Source of the DNA: Acidimicrobiia bacterium
GTDB taxonomy: Bacteria > Actinomycetota > Acidimicrobiia > Spongiisociales > UBA5794
Direction of reading: 5' to 3'
Length of the DNA: 38,369 bases
Assembly: GCA_027036355.1 (NCBI GenBank)
Contig: JALVQZ010000127.1
Location: 1 to 38,369, forward strand
Numbering within the stretch: the first letter of the stretch is position 1; each line of letters starts with the position of its first letter. The translations under genes and the position numbers were made by a program. Below the pieces are notes generated by a model that was not told where the DNA came from, did no database searches, and saw only the letters and a program-made list of their open reading frames with translations. Positions 11,000 to 23,719 of this stretch are shown one piece after another.

Positions 11000-11944
11000 T
11001 CACTCGGCAGGCGAGTCGACGTCCTCGGCGAGGGTTGCCTCCTGCTCGATCGCCGCCCCGGAGTCGTCGCCGGTGGCGGCGGCCTCCGGTTCGGTGACGG
11101 TCGGCTCGCCGGGCGCGAACAGGCTCGGCTCCCCCACCAGGGTGCGCGGCTCGGCGCGACGCTGGAGGATGCGGAAGGCGATGGCGGCGCCGATGACGGC
11201 GACGATCGACACCCAACCGTTGCGGGACAGCCCCAAGAGCCGGAAGCTGGTGTCGGTCCGCAACAGCTCCATCAGGAACCGGCCCGTGCCGTACACCATG
11301 ACGTACACGGCGAAGGACGATCCCTTGGCGAGCTTCCCCTTGCGTTCCAGCCACAGGATGATCGGCACCGTCAGCAGCAGGTTCCACAACGACTCGTACA
11401 GGAACGTCGGATGGAACGTCGAGAACTCGGCGAACTGGGGCGGCCGGTTGGGCGGGTCGATCTCGACCGCCCACGGCAGCGTCGACGGCGTGCCGAACAG
11501 CTCCTGGTTGAAGTAGTTCCCCCACCGGCCGATGGCCTGGGCCAGGGGGATCCCCACCGCCGTGGCATCGGCGAAGGCCCAGATGTCGCCGTCCCACTTC
11601 CGGAGGAGGTACAGGGCGGTGAGGGCGCCGACCGTCAGGCCCCCGTACAGCGCCAGACCGCCCTCCCAGATGAAGAAGATCGCCCACGGCCGGCCCTCGA
11701 ACCGGGACAGGTGCGTCGACACGTAGGCCATACGAGCACCGAGGAACCCGAACGCGACCGCCCAGATGGCGACCCGGTCCACCAGCTCCCCGTCGCCGCC
11801 GAACCGCTCGTACCGCTGCTTGGCGACCACGACCGCGACGATGACCCCGATGGCGATGAGCACGCCGTAGAAGTAGACGGTCAACGGACCGATCTCGATG
11901 GTGTTGCGTGGTGGCGACGGGATCGACGCCAGGAATGCCATCAT
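11000..11944 (-). CDS. lgt: Prolipoprotein diacylglyceryl transferase
   Basis: GRWGNYFNQELFG signature, HPTFLYESLWN, multiple TM; start at tandem ATGATG after GGGGAG; upstream 105-codon extension rejected. Confidence 0.95.
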   Translation of the reverse strand: MMAFLASIPSPPRNTIEIGPLTVYFYGVLIAIGVIVAVVVAKQRYERFGGDGELVDRVAIWAVAFGFLGARMAYVSTHLSRFEGRPWAIFFIWEGGLALYGGLTVGALTALYLLRKWDGDIWAFADATAVGIPLAQAIGRWGNYFNQELFGTPSTLPWAVEIDPPNRPPQFAEFSTFHPTFLYESLWNLLLTVPIILWLERKGKLAKGSSFAVYVMVYGTGRFLMELLRTDTSFRLLGLSRNGWVSIVAVIGAAIAFRILQRRAEPRTLVGEPSLFAPGEPTVTEPEAAATGDDSGAAIEQEATLAEDVDSPAE

Positions 11945-12146
11945 CGGCGATGCTCCCCGGGGACCCGTGCCGGCGTCGTGCCGGGCGGCCGACGCTCCCG
12001 CGTGTGGTGATGAACCAACCGAACCTCCTCGTGACAGCGCAATGCTACGTGCTTGGCGTCGTAGCGGCGACGGGCCGGGTTTCGACGGTCGGACCGCCAC
12101 CGACACCCGATAGGCTGGAGGCTCGTCGACGAAGGGAGCGCCACCG

Positions 12147-13301
12147 ATGACCGCGAAGGAACGAGCCGAGCGACGTTTCGCCGAGATCGAGAGCGACCTG
12201 TACGGGATCTCCCGCTGGATGTACGAGCACCCGGAACTCGCCTTCGAGGAACGCGACACGTCGGCTCGTCTCGTGGAGTTCCTCCGGGGCCAGGGGTTCG
12301 ACGTCGAGTACCCCGCCTACGGCATGGACACCGCCTTCGCGGCCAGGGCCGGGTCGTCGGGCCCCGAGGTCGTGATCTGCTGCGAGATGGACGCCCTCCC
12401 CGAGGTCGGTCACGCCTGCGGCCACAACATCATCGCCACCGCCGCCGCAGGCGCGGGGGTGGCCCTCGCCCCCCTCGCCGACGAGCTCGGGTTCCGGGTC
12501 ACGGTGCTCGGCACGCCTGCAGAGGAGATGTACGGAGGGAAGGTCGACCTCATCGAAGCCGGCGCGTTCTCCGGTGCGGCGGCGGCGATGATGATCCACC
12601 CCTCCCCACGCGACGTCGTCGATCCGAACTTCCTGGCGGTCGCCCACGTGGACGTCGAGTTCTTCGGCAAGGAGTCCCACGCCGCGTTCGCTCCCCAGCT
12701 CGGGCTCAACGCCCTCGACGCCGCGGTTCAGGCGTACGTGAACATCTCGACCCTCCGGCAGGCCCTCTACCCCACCGACAAGGTCCATGGGGTCATCACG
12801 TATGGCGGTGGCGCCCCGAACGTGATCCCGGCCTACACGGCCATGTCGTGGTACGTCCGGGCGCCGTCCAAGGACCGCCTCGACGAGCTGTACGCCAAGG
12901 TCGTCGCCTGCTTCGAGGCGGCCGCCACGGCGACCGGGTGCACCTTCGAGATGAAGGAACGGGGCCACATCTACACGGATCTCGTGTCCGACCCGTTGAT
13001 GGCGGAGCTGTTCGCCGCCAACGCGGCAGCCCTCGGGCGGCCGATGGGACGAGGCGCCGACGAGGACCCGGGCGCGGCCGGCTCGACCGACATGGGCAAC
13101 GTCAGTCACGAGGTCCCGTCGATCCACCCGATGCTCGACATCCACTCGCTGCCGGCGGTCAACCATCAGAAGGAGTTCGCCGCCCACACCGTCACCCCCT
13201 CCGGCGAACGGGCGATCCGGGACGGCGCCCTGGCGATGGCGTGGACGGTCATCGACATCGCCGAGGGTGACCGATGGGCCGACCTGACGCCTCCTCGCTG
13301 A
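12147..13301 (+). CDS. M20 family amidohydrolase/peptidase (AbgB-like)
   Basis: EMDALPEVGHACGHN, GTPAEEMYGGK, GKESHAAFAPQLGLNALDA. Confidence 0.92.
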   Translation: MTAKERAERRFAEIESDLYGISRWMYEHPELAFEERDTSARLVEFLRGQGFDVEYPAYGMDTAFAARAGSSGPEVVICCEMDALPEVGHACGHNIIATAAAGAGVALAPLADELGFRVTVLGTPAEEMYGGKVDLIEAGAFSGAAAAMMIHPSPRDVVDPNFLAVAHVDVEFFGKESHAAFAPQLGLNALDAAVQAYVNISTLRQALYPTDKVHGVITYGGGAPNVIPAYTAMSWYVRAPSKDRLDELYAKVVACFEAAATATGCTFEMKERGHIYTDLVSDPLMAELFAANAAALGRPMGRGADEDPGAAGSTDMGNVSHEVPSIHPMLDIHSLPAVNHQKEFAAHTVTPSGERAIRDGALAMAWTVIDIAEGDRWADLTPPR

Positions 13302-13305
13302 GATC

Positions 13306-13902
13306 GTGGATCGCCTCCGCAGGGAGAACCTGCTCCTCGTCGTAGCGGCGGCGGTGCTCGTCGTCGGCGGGTACGTGTTCCTCCGGTACGCCTACCGGGT
13401 CGCCGATCCGTTCCCGTTCTCTCAGGAGATCGTCCTCGTCGTGCTCGGGACGATCGTCACCGTGCTGATCACCGCCCTCCTGCTGAACAAGCAGACGGAG
13501 GTGGAGCTCGAGAAGGAAGAGAACCTCAACTTCCTCGACCTCAAGCGCACGATCTACATGGACCTCCTCGACCACCTTCAGGACATCCTCCTGCGCGGCG
13601 AAGCGACCAGGGACGACGTCATCAGGTTGCGCTTCCTGTCCCACAAGCTGGCCCTGGTCGCCAGTCCGGATGTCCTCGATGGGTTCTCCGAGTTCGTGGA
13701 CGTGTTCCGTCGCGCCACCGACGACCGGACGATCGTGCCGGCCGAGGCCGACGACATCATGGAGGCGGTGGCCGAACTCACCGTGCGGATCCGCGGCGAC
13801 CTGGTCGGAGCCTACGACCGGGCGCGTGGCGTGGATCGACGCCGTCTGTCGAAACGCATCGAATCGAACACCGAGAAGCTCAGCGGGATCCGGTTCCGCT
13901 GA
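13306..13902 (+). CDS. Two-TM membrane protein with a helical cytoplasmic region, unknown function
   Basis: LLLVVAAAVLVVGGYVFL and EIVLVVLGTIVTVLITALLLNKQTEVELEKEENLNFLDLKRTIYMDLLDHL; GTG start 4 nt after the M20 stop. Confidence 0.75.
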   Translation: MDRLRRENLLLVVAAAVLVVGGYVFLRYAYRVADPFPFSQEIVLVVLGTIVTVLITALLLNKQTEVELEKEENLNFLDLKRTIYMDLLDHLQDILLRGEATRDDVIRLRFLSHKLALVASPDVLDGFSEFVDVFRRATDDRTIVPAEADDIMEAVAELTVRIRGDLVGAYDRARGVDRRRLSKRIESNTEKLSGIRFR

Positions 13903-13936
13903 TGGGACGAACCGTCGACCGTCGAGGAGGATCACG

Positions 13937-14446
13937 ATGACCGGCATCCGCAGGCTCAACCACGCCGTCCTGTTCGTCTCGGACCTCGGCCGTGCGGAGG
14001 GGTTCTACCGCGACGTGCTCGGGTTCGAGATCGTCGCGACCGAACCCCGGATGAACGCGGTGTTCCTGCGAGCACCCGACTCGGCCAACCACCACGACCT
14101 CGGCCTGTTCGGCCTCGGCGCCGGAGCGCCCCGACCCCCGCGGGGGACGACCGGTCTGTACCACCTCGCGTGGCAGGTCGACACCCTCGAGGACCTGGCC
14201 CGCCTCCGGGAGGCGGTGATCGCATCGGGGGCCTACACCGGCGAATCGTCGCACGGTGCGACCAAGAGCATCTACGGCGCCGACCCCGACGGCAACCAGT
14301 TCGAGCTCATGTGGATGGTCCCGAGGGACGAATGGGGCGCCTACGAGCATCAGGCCGTCGTCGAGCCCCTGGACCTCGGAGCCGACCTGGCGCGGTGGGC
14401 GGGGGTCGGCACCGCCGACGAACTCGGACCGGGCCGGACCGGCTGA
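13937..14446 (+). CDS. VOC superfamily (glyoxalase/extradiol dioxygenase-like) protein
   Basis: LNHAVLFVSDLGRAEGFYRDVLGFEIV ... YHLAWQV ... SIYGADPDGNQFELMW; GAGGAGG upstream of ATG. Confidence 0.93.
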   Translation: MTGIRRLNHAVLFVSDLGRAEGFYRDVLGFEIVATEPRMNAVFLRAPDSANHHDLGLFGLGAGAPRPPRGTTGLYHLAWQVDTLEDLARLREAVIASGAYTGESSHGATKSIYGADPDGNQFELMWMVPRDEWGAYEHQAVVEPLDLGADLARWAGVGTADELGPGRTG

Positions 14447-14474
14447 TCGGAGGATCCCGCCGCCGGCGAGCCGT

Positions 14475-15242
<768 letters not shown>

Positions 15243-15267
15243 CGAAGGTGCCTCCTCGACTCTCTTC

Positions 15268-17073
15268 TCATCGTTCGCCGACGCCCAGCTTCTTCTCGAG
15301 CCGGAGGCTGATACGGCTGAAGGTGAACGTGAACATCCAGTACACCACCGCGGCGAACAGTAGGGGCTCGCGGAACGTCCCGAGGAAGTTGAACGGCTGG
15401 CTCTGTCCGGGGATGACCGCGCGGGCGATGTGGAGGAAGTCGAACAGGCCGACGATCGTCACCAGCGACGTGTCCTTGAAGATGGCGATGACCTGCCCGA
15501 CCAGGGCGGGGATGACCGCCCGCAGGGCCTGCGGGAGGACGATGAACACGGTCATCTGCGAGGTGGTCATCCCGAGGGCCTGTGAAGCCTCGTACTGGCC
15601 CTTGGGGATCGCCTGGAGGCCGCCACGGACGTTCTCGGCGAGGTAGGCCGCGGAGAAGAACGTCATCGCCCCGATGGCGCGCATGACGCCGCCGATGGAC
15701 ACCCCCTGAGGGAGGGCGACGGGGAGCATGATGAACGCCACGAGCAGCCACGTGATGAGCGGCACGCCGCGTACCAGCTCGATGTACGTGGTCGCCATGA
15801 TCCGGAACAGCGGCATCTTCGACGTCCTCGCCAGCGCCAGGAGCAGTCCGATGGGGAACGAGGCGACGATGGCGGTGATCGACAGGATCAACGTGAGGCC
15901 GAGACCACCGAGCATGAACGCCCCCGGCACCTCGACCGTCGACTCGGAGGTGGCCATCACGTAGAAGAACACGATCAGGAGCGCGGAGATGGCCCACATG
16001 GCGAGGAAGATGCGGCGGCTGGCTCCTTCGCCGCCGAAGGTGGGGGCGGCGAGGGAGAAGAAGGCGAAGGCGAGCAGGAGGAAGCGGACGACGTACTCCA
16101 TCTGGAAGGCGAAGCTGGCCAGGGCGACGATCAAGGCCACCGCGCCGATGACCCTCCCCAACTCCCCCAACGAACGGTTGGCGGCGACGTTGAGGACGAG
16201 GGCGCCCACGACGGCGAAGCCGACCGCCAGCGGGAGGTAGAAGGACCACACCCGGTCGAGGGGAACGTGCGGGTCGCGGAGGACGACGAGGACCAGCACC
16301 GGATACGACAGCACCCACAGGCCCACGAGGACGCGGCGGGTGGGAACGGCCGGGAGGAGGTCCCGAGCGAACTTCATGACGAGGTACGAGGCGACCCCGA
16401 CGAGCGCGATGATCGTCCACGGGACTCGGGTCGACGAGGCGATCGGCAGGAAGCTGACGACCTGCTCCCCGGCGGTGTCCCGGACCGGGAACGGGAGCTC
16501 GATCGTCCAGATCACGACGAGGACGAGACCGATCACCACTGCGACCGCGCCCAGGACGGGGATGGACTCCTCCTTGGCGCGTTCGCCCAGGCCGTTGCGG
16601 AGGTAGTAGCCGACGCCGGCGAGCACGGCGCCGACGACGATCCAGCCGATCTTGCCGGTCGTCGAGAAGGGCCCGAGGAGGCCGCCGAGCAACGCCAGGC
16701 TCCCGACGGCGAAGAGGGTGCCGCCGACCTGACGGGGGCTGGTGCGCCCACCCACTCGCCATACGGCCAGGCTGAGGGCGAGGAGGACGGCGACGGTCCC
16801 GACGCTGAACCAGATCCGGATGGCCTGCTCGGCGGGGTACGCCTGGACCATCAGAAGGCGCATGTTGTAGGTGACCGCCTCCCACCGGCGGGTCGGGTCG
16901 AAGATGAACCCCAAGATCCCTCTGATCCCGGCGAGGGCGACCAGGAGGGCGAGGATGCTCATGACCCCGCTGGCGGGGGTGGAGAACAGGTTCTCCTTCA
17001 GCCAGACCCGGATGCCCTTCGGGGGCGGTTCGGGCGCCAGCTCGGTGACTTCGGTGACCACGTGACCCGTCAT
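15268..17073 (-). CDS. aapM: Amino acid ABC transporter permease (AapM-like) with a large additional N-terminal TM region
   Basis: C-terminal BPD_transp region [17 protein letters not shown] ... [27 protein letters not shown]; about 10 extra hydrophobic segments upstream. Confidence 0.88.
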   Translation of the reverse strand: MTGHVVTEVTELAPEPPPKGIRVWLKENLFSTPASGVMSILALLVALAGIRGILGFIFDPTRRWEAVTYNMRLLMVQAYPAEQAIRIWFSVGTVAVLLALSLAVWRVGGRTSPRQVGGTLFAVGSLALLGGLLGPFSTTGKIGWIVVGAVLAGVGYYLRNGLGERAKEESIPVLGAVAVVIGLVLVVIWTIELPFPVRDTAGEQVVSFLPIASSTRVPWTIIALVGVASYLVMKFARDLLPAVPTRRVLVGLWVLSYPVLVLVVLRDPHVPLDRVWSFYLPLAVGFAVVGALVLNVAANRSLGELGRVIGAVALIVALASFAFQMEYVVRFLLLAFAFFSLAAPTFGGEGASRRIFLAMWAISALLIVFFYVMATSESTVEVPGAFMLGGLGLTLILSITAIVASFPIGLLLALARTSKMPLFRIMATTYIELVRGVPLITWLLVAFIMLPVALPQGVSIGGVMRAIGAMTFFSAAYLAENVRGGLQAIPKGQYEASQALGMTTSQMTVFIVLPQALRAVIPALVGQVIAIFKDTSLVTIVGLFDFLHIARAVIPGQSQPFNFLGTFREPLLFAAVVYWMFTFTFSRISLRLEKKLGVGER

Positions 17074-17074
17074 G

Positions 17075-18622
17075 TCATCGCTCCACGATCATCATCTTGC
17101 GGTTGTAGTAGTTCACGATCGCCGAGATCCCGAGGCTGAGCGTCACGAAGAAGCCCATCCACACGAGCACGACGGGGAGGGACTGGCCGGTCTGGTTCAG
17201 GATCGTGGTCCCGACCTGCACGATCTCGGGGAAGGCGACGGCGATGCCCAGCGAGGTGTTCTTCATCAAGTTGAGGTACTGGTTGCCCATCGGCGGGAGG
17301 ATGATGCGGAACGCCTGGGGCAGGATCACGAGCCGCAGGTACTGGCTGCGGCGCAGACCGAGGGCCATTGCCGCCTCGGTCTGGCCCTTGGGGACCGCCA
17401 GGATCCCGCCGCGGACGATCTCGGCGATGAACGAGGCCGTGTACAACGTGACGCCGGTCCAGATGGCGAAGAACGGGACGGACATGACGACGCCGCCCTC
17501 GGAGAAGTTGACGAAGCCGGCGCCCTTGACGATGACCTCGGGGCGGCTGCCGACGATCGGCGACCCGGAGGTGACCTCGAAGGACCGTCCGAACCAGTCG
17601 AAGACGTTGGCGATCCCCCTGCCGATGAGTTCCGCGACCGTCGCCTTGTCGCCGCCGACGGTGGTGAGCACGAACCCGCCGATGACGAACGACACGATCG
17701 CCAGGGCGATACCGGAGAAGCCGGCGAAGATGACCCGGAACCAGTCGTCGTCGGTGAGCTTGCCGAAGCCGGCGGGGGTGCGGCGGGACTCGAAGAAGTT
17801 CCGGATCCACAGCACGGCGAACCCGATCGACGCGATGGCGCCGACGATCGGGTAGACGATCGGGGGGAGCGCCCGGAAGAACGACGCGATGCCGTGCCAC
17901 ACGGGAGCGAGGATGCGCAGGATCGGCCATGCGAACCATCCGACGGCGGCGAACACGATGACGGTGGCGAACCAGGACAGGCCGGGGTAGGTGATCCGTC
18001 CGGTCTCCTCCTGGATCCGGTGCCGGTAGCGGGACACGTACCGTCCGACGACGATGCCGGCGACGACGAAGAGCATCCACGGCCAGAAGCCGCCGTCGGT
18101 GCGGAACCAGGCGAGACCGAATCCCTTGTTCGATGCCTTGAACCAGTAGGTCCCGACGTCGTCGGTGGTGAGCTGGGGAAGGACGAGCGCCATCGCCTGC
18201 CAGAAGAAGATCTGGAGCAGCAGCGGCACGTTGCGGATCGACTCGATGTAGATGGTCGACAGCTTGTTGACGATCCAGTTCTTCGACAGGCGTCCGATAC
18301 CGATGAGGGTGCCGAGCACGGTCGCCGCCACGATGCCCGAGATCCCGACCCGAAGGGTGTTGACCATCCCGACGGCGAGGGCCCGCACACCCGAGTCCGG
18401 CGAGGTGTCGATGCCTTCGCGGATGTCGACGCCGGTCGGGTCCGACAGCCACTTCCAGCCGAAGGAGATGCCCGACTGGTTGAAGTTCTTCAGCGCCTCC
18501 CTGCCGAGGAGGGCGAACAGCGCCAGCAAGGCGATGAGGACACCGATCTGCGCCACCCACTTGAGGAACGTGGCGTTCCTCCACAGCGGCGTCTTCTGAT
18601 GTTCTCTGACCTCGACCGTCAA
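17075..18622 (-). CDS. aapQ: Amino acid ABC transporter permease (AapQ-like) with an internal membrane insertion
   Basis: IYIESIRNVPLLLQIFFWQ and ASFIAEIVRGGILAVPKGQTEAAMALGL; probable TTG start at 18622 after GGGAGG; the ORF track extends to 18670. Confidence 0.87.
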   Translation of the reverse strand: MTVEVREHQKTPLWRNATFLKWVAQIGVLIALLALFALLGREALKNFNQSGISFGWKWLSDPTGVDIREGIDTSPDSGVRALAVGMVNTLRVGISGIVAATVLGTLIGIGRLSKNWIVNKLSTIYIESIRNVPLLLQIFFWQAMALVLPQLTTDDVGTYWFKASNKGFGLAWFRTDGGFWPWMLFVVAGIVVGRYVSRYRHRIQEETGRITYPGLSWFATVIVFAAVGWFAWPILRILAPVWHGIASFFRALPPIVYPIVGAIASIGFAVLWIRNFFESRRTPAGFGKLTDDDWFRVIFAGFSGIALAIVSFVIGGFVLTTVGGDKATVAELIGRGIANVFDWFGRSFEVTSGSPIVGSRPEVIVKGAGFVNFSEGGVVMSVPFFAIWTGVTLYTASFIAEIVRGGILAVPKGQTEAAMALGLRRSQYLRLVILPQAFRIILPPMGNQYLNLMKNTSLGIAVAFPEIVQVGTTILNQTGQSLPVVLVWMGFFVTLSLGISAIVNYYNRKMMIVER

Positions 18623-18696
18623 AGCCCTTGCCTCCCTCTTCGGCAGCCCCCGTCGTGGACGGCCGTGCACATCGCCCGAAGCAATCTAGACGAACG

Positions 18697-18729
18697 CGCA
18701 GCGGGGGCGCCACTGGCGCCCCCGCTGCG
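18697..18729 (-). terminator. Very strong hairpin between the substrate-binding protein gene and the permease gene
   Basis: CGCAGCGGGGGCGCCA-C-TGGCGCCCCCGCTGCG, 16-bp complementary arms (about 15 pairable with a 3-nt loop), 18 nt past the SBP stop. Confidence 0.75.
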
Positions 18730-18746
18730 TCTGGTCGTCGCTTGGA

Positions 18747-19889
18747 TCAGCGAGCCGGCGGTGCGTAGATCAGGCCACCGTCGAACCACTGCATGTTGAA
18801 CGAGCCTTCGCGCTCGAGACCGAGAGGTCCGGTCAGGTTGCGCTCGAAGATCTCGCCGTAGTTCCCGACCTGCTTGATCGCCTGGTAGAAGGCGTCGGCC
18901 TTCAGGCCCATGGCGGTCTGCAGTTCACCTTCGCCGCCGAAGAGGCGGGTCAGTTCGGGGGTGGAGTCCATCATGTCGTCGATGTTGGCCGAGGTCACGC
19001 CGTTCTCGTCGGCGATGAACGTGGCGAACACGACCCAGTCGATGACGTCCTTCCACTTCGAGTCGTTCTGGCGAACGACCGGCCCGAGGGGCTCCTTCGA
19101 GATCGGGGAACGGGGGAAGATCACCCAGTTCTCCGCGCCGGGGGTGCCGGCGTTCTTCTCGGCGGCACGGTTGCCGAAGAGACCCGAACCGTCGGTGGTG
19201 ACGATGTCACAGGTACCGGCCTTGAACTTCTCCATCGCCTCGGGGAAGTTCTCGACCGTCTCGAGGGTGATGTTCACCCCGGCGACCTTGGCGCCTTCGG
19301 TGATGTTCTTCTCGGTGGTCGTACCGGCGTTGGTGCACACGGTGGCGCCGTCGATGGCCTCGAGGCCACTGTCGGGCGTCAGGCCGGGCAGACGGGACGG
19401 ATCGCCCATGAGCTGCTGGCCGTCGTAGTACGTCGTCGGCGCGAAGTCCATGCCGATGTCGGTGTCGCGGCTCTGGGTCCAGGTGGTGTTCCGGATCAGC
19501 ACGTCGACCTCGTTGTTCTTGAGCGCCTCGAACCGCTCGGCGGCGGTCAGGGCACGGAACTCGACGGCCGAAGCGTCACCGAGCACGGCAGCAGCGACGG
19601 CCCGGCAGTAGTCGGCGTCGAAGCCGGTGGTCGAACCGTCGGCCGCGGTCTCCGAGAAGCCGACGGCGGAGCCGGAGACCCCGCAGACGAGCTTGCCGCG
19701 CGCGATCACGGTATCAAGGGTGCTCTCCCCGGTCGCCTGACCGGTGTCGCCACCGCCACCACTGGAGTCACCGCCGCCGCCGGGGGCTTGGGTGGTCGTG
19801 GTCGTGGTCTCGGTGCTGGTCCCGCCGCCTCCACAGGCAGCAGCGACGAGCGCGAGAACGGCGAAGAGCAGCGCCATTTTCTTGAGCAT
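18747..19889 (-). CDS. aapJ: Amino acid ABC transporter substrate-binding lipoprotein (AapJ-like)
   Basis: Lipobox LVAAAC; ETAADGSTTGFDADYCRAVAAAVLGDASAVEFRALTAAERFEALKNNEVDVLIRNTTWTQSRD. Confidence 0.93.
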   Translation of the reverse strand: MLKKMALLFAVLALVAAACGGGGTSTETTTTTTQAPGGGGDSSGGGGDTGQATGESTLDTVIARGKLVCGVSGSAVGFSETAADGSTTGFDADYCRAVAAAVLGDASAVEFRALTAAERFEALKNNEVDVLIRNTTWTQSRDTDIGMDFAPTTYYDGQQLMGDPSRLPGLTPDSGLEAIDGATVCTNAGTTTEKNITEGAKVAGVNITLETVENFPEAMEKFKAGTCDIVTTDGSGLFGNRAAEKNAGTPGAENWVIFPRSPISKEPLGPVVRQNDSKWKDVIDWVVFATFIADENGVTSANIDDMMDSTPELTRLFGGEGELQTAMGLKADAFYQAIKQVGNYGEIFERNLTGPLGLEREGSFNMQWFDGGLIYAPPAR

Positions 19890-19976
19890 GGGTTGAACCC
19901 TCTCCTTAGCGTTGCGTGTTACGGAATCGATCGTGGTGTTGAGCCCACGTCCCCGGTCCGAGCCGGAGACAGCAGC

Positions 19977-20006
19977 AAGCTAGTCAGCATGCGACGCCGA
20001 TGTAAA
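19977..20006 (-). promoter_or_regulatory. Promoter of the SBP gene, TTTACA-N18-TAGCTT on the minus strand
   Basis: tgtaaa 20001-20006 and aagcta 19977-19982 on the plus strand. Confidence 0.45.
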
Positions 20007-20052
20007 GCGAATCCGGCGCTTCGTCGACGAGCCGGGGGGCCGGCGTGGCCGC

Positions 20053-20577
20053 TCAGGAGCCTTGGGCGTGGATGAAGACGCGCCGTTCGCGGGCCTGATC
20101 GAGTTCGGCGAACAACACCCGCTGCCACTGTCCGAGCAGCACCTCGCCGTCGACGATGGGCACGGTGATCGACGGCTGGCCGACCAGGAGCTGCCGGCAG
20201 TGGGCGTGCCCGTTGACGAACTCGTCTTCCTGCAGGTTCTCGGTGCGGACGTCGTGGTCGTCGTGTTCGTAGTACACGTCGTCGGGGACCATCTCACCGA
20301 TGAGCTTGCGGAAGTCGTTGAGGAACCCCGTCTCGGATTCGTTGATGACGACCGTCGTGGTCGTATGCGGCGTGTAGACGGTCACCTGCCCATGCCGGAC
20401 GCCCGATCGCTTCACGACCGCCCGCACCATGTCGGTGAAGTCCCAGAACTCGTTCGGCTCGTTGGTGCGGAAGTGAAGCGCCTCGGTGCGGATGGGCGGG
20501 GCGACCGTCTCGGCGAGGACGACGGGTACCCCGACAGGATCCTTGGTCGCTTTGCGCATGGAGGTGCGGTCGTTCAC
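20053..20577 (-). CDS. yjbQ: YjbQ family protein (UPF0047, secondary thiamine-phosphate synthase-like)
   Basis: GQVTVYTPHTTTTVVINESE and GHAHCRQLLVGQPSITVPIVDGEVLLGQWQRVLFAELD. Start uncertain (GTG 20577 or ATG 20559). Confidence 0.9.
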   Translation of the reverse strand: MNDRTSMRKATKDPVGVPVVLAETVAPPIRTEALHFRTNEPNEFWDFTDMVRAVVKRSGVRHGQVTVYTPHTTTTVVINESETGFLNDFRKLIGEMVPDDVYYEHDDHDVRTENLQEDEFVNGHAHCRQLLVGQPSITVPIVDGEVLLGQWQRVLFAELDQARERRVFIHAQGS

Positions 20578-20610
20578 AGGTCTTCCGTTCGTCGAGCGGG
20601 GCAACCCTAA

Positions 20611-23263
<2,653 letters not shown>

Positions 23264-23267
<4 letters not shown>

Positions 23268-23719
23268 CGGACCGGAAGGTCGCGGTGTTGATGGGCAGCG
23301 CCAAGGACATGCCGAAGATGGAGAAGGCGGTGGAGGTGCTGATCGACCTCGACATCCCCCACGAGGTCCACGTCATGTCGGCGCATCGTGATCCCGACAA
23401 GGTGGTCCGGTTCGCCAAGGAGGCGCGGACCCGAGGGTTCGGGGTGATCATCTGCGGCGCCGGGAAGGCGGCCCATCTGGCGGGCGCGGTGGCCGCGCAC
23501 ACGACGCTCCCGGTCGTGGGGGTACCGCTCGACGCCGGCGCCCTCGGGGGACTGGACGCCCTGCTGGCCACGGTCCAGATGCCCACGGGCATCCCGGTGG
23601 CGACCGTGGCCATCGATGGGGCGGCGAACGGGGCCTACCTGGCGGTCGCGATGTTGGGGATCACCGACGACGCGTGCGTCGCCAAGCTCGACGCCTACCG
23701 GGGAGAGCTGCGGGCGTGA
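23264..23719 (+). CDS. purE: N5-carboxyaminoimidazole ribonucleotide mutase (PurE)
   Basis: VLMGSAKDMPKM, SAHRDPDKV, ICGAGKAAHLAGAVAAHTTLPVVGVPL. Confidence 0.95.

Noticed and set aside
17072-18799. 575-aa plus-strand ORF opposite aapQ
   Set aside because: D/E/G/R-rich antisense shadow; the permease on the minus strand has clear motifs.
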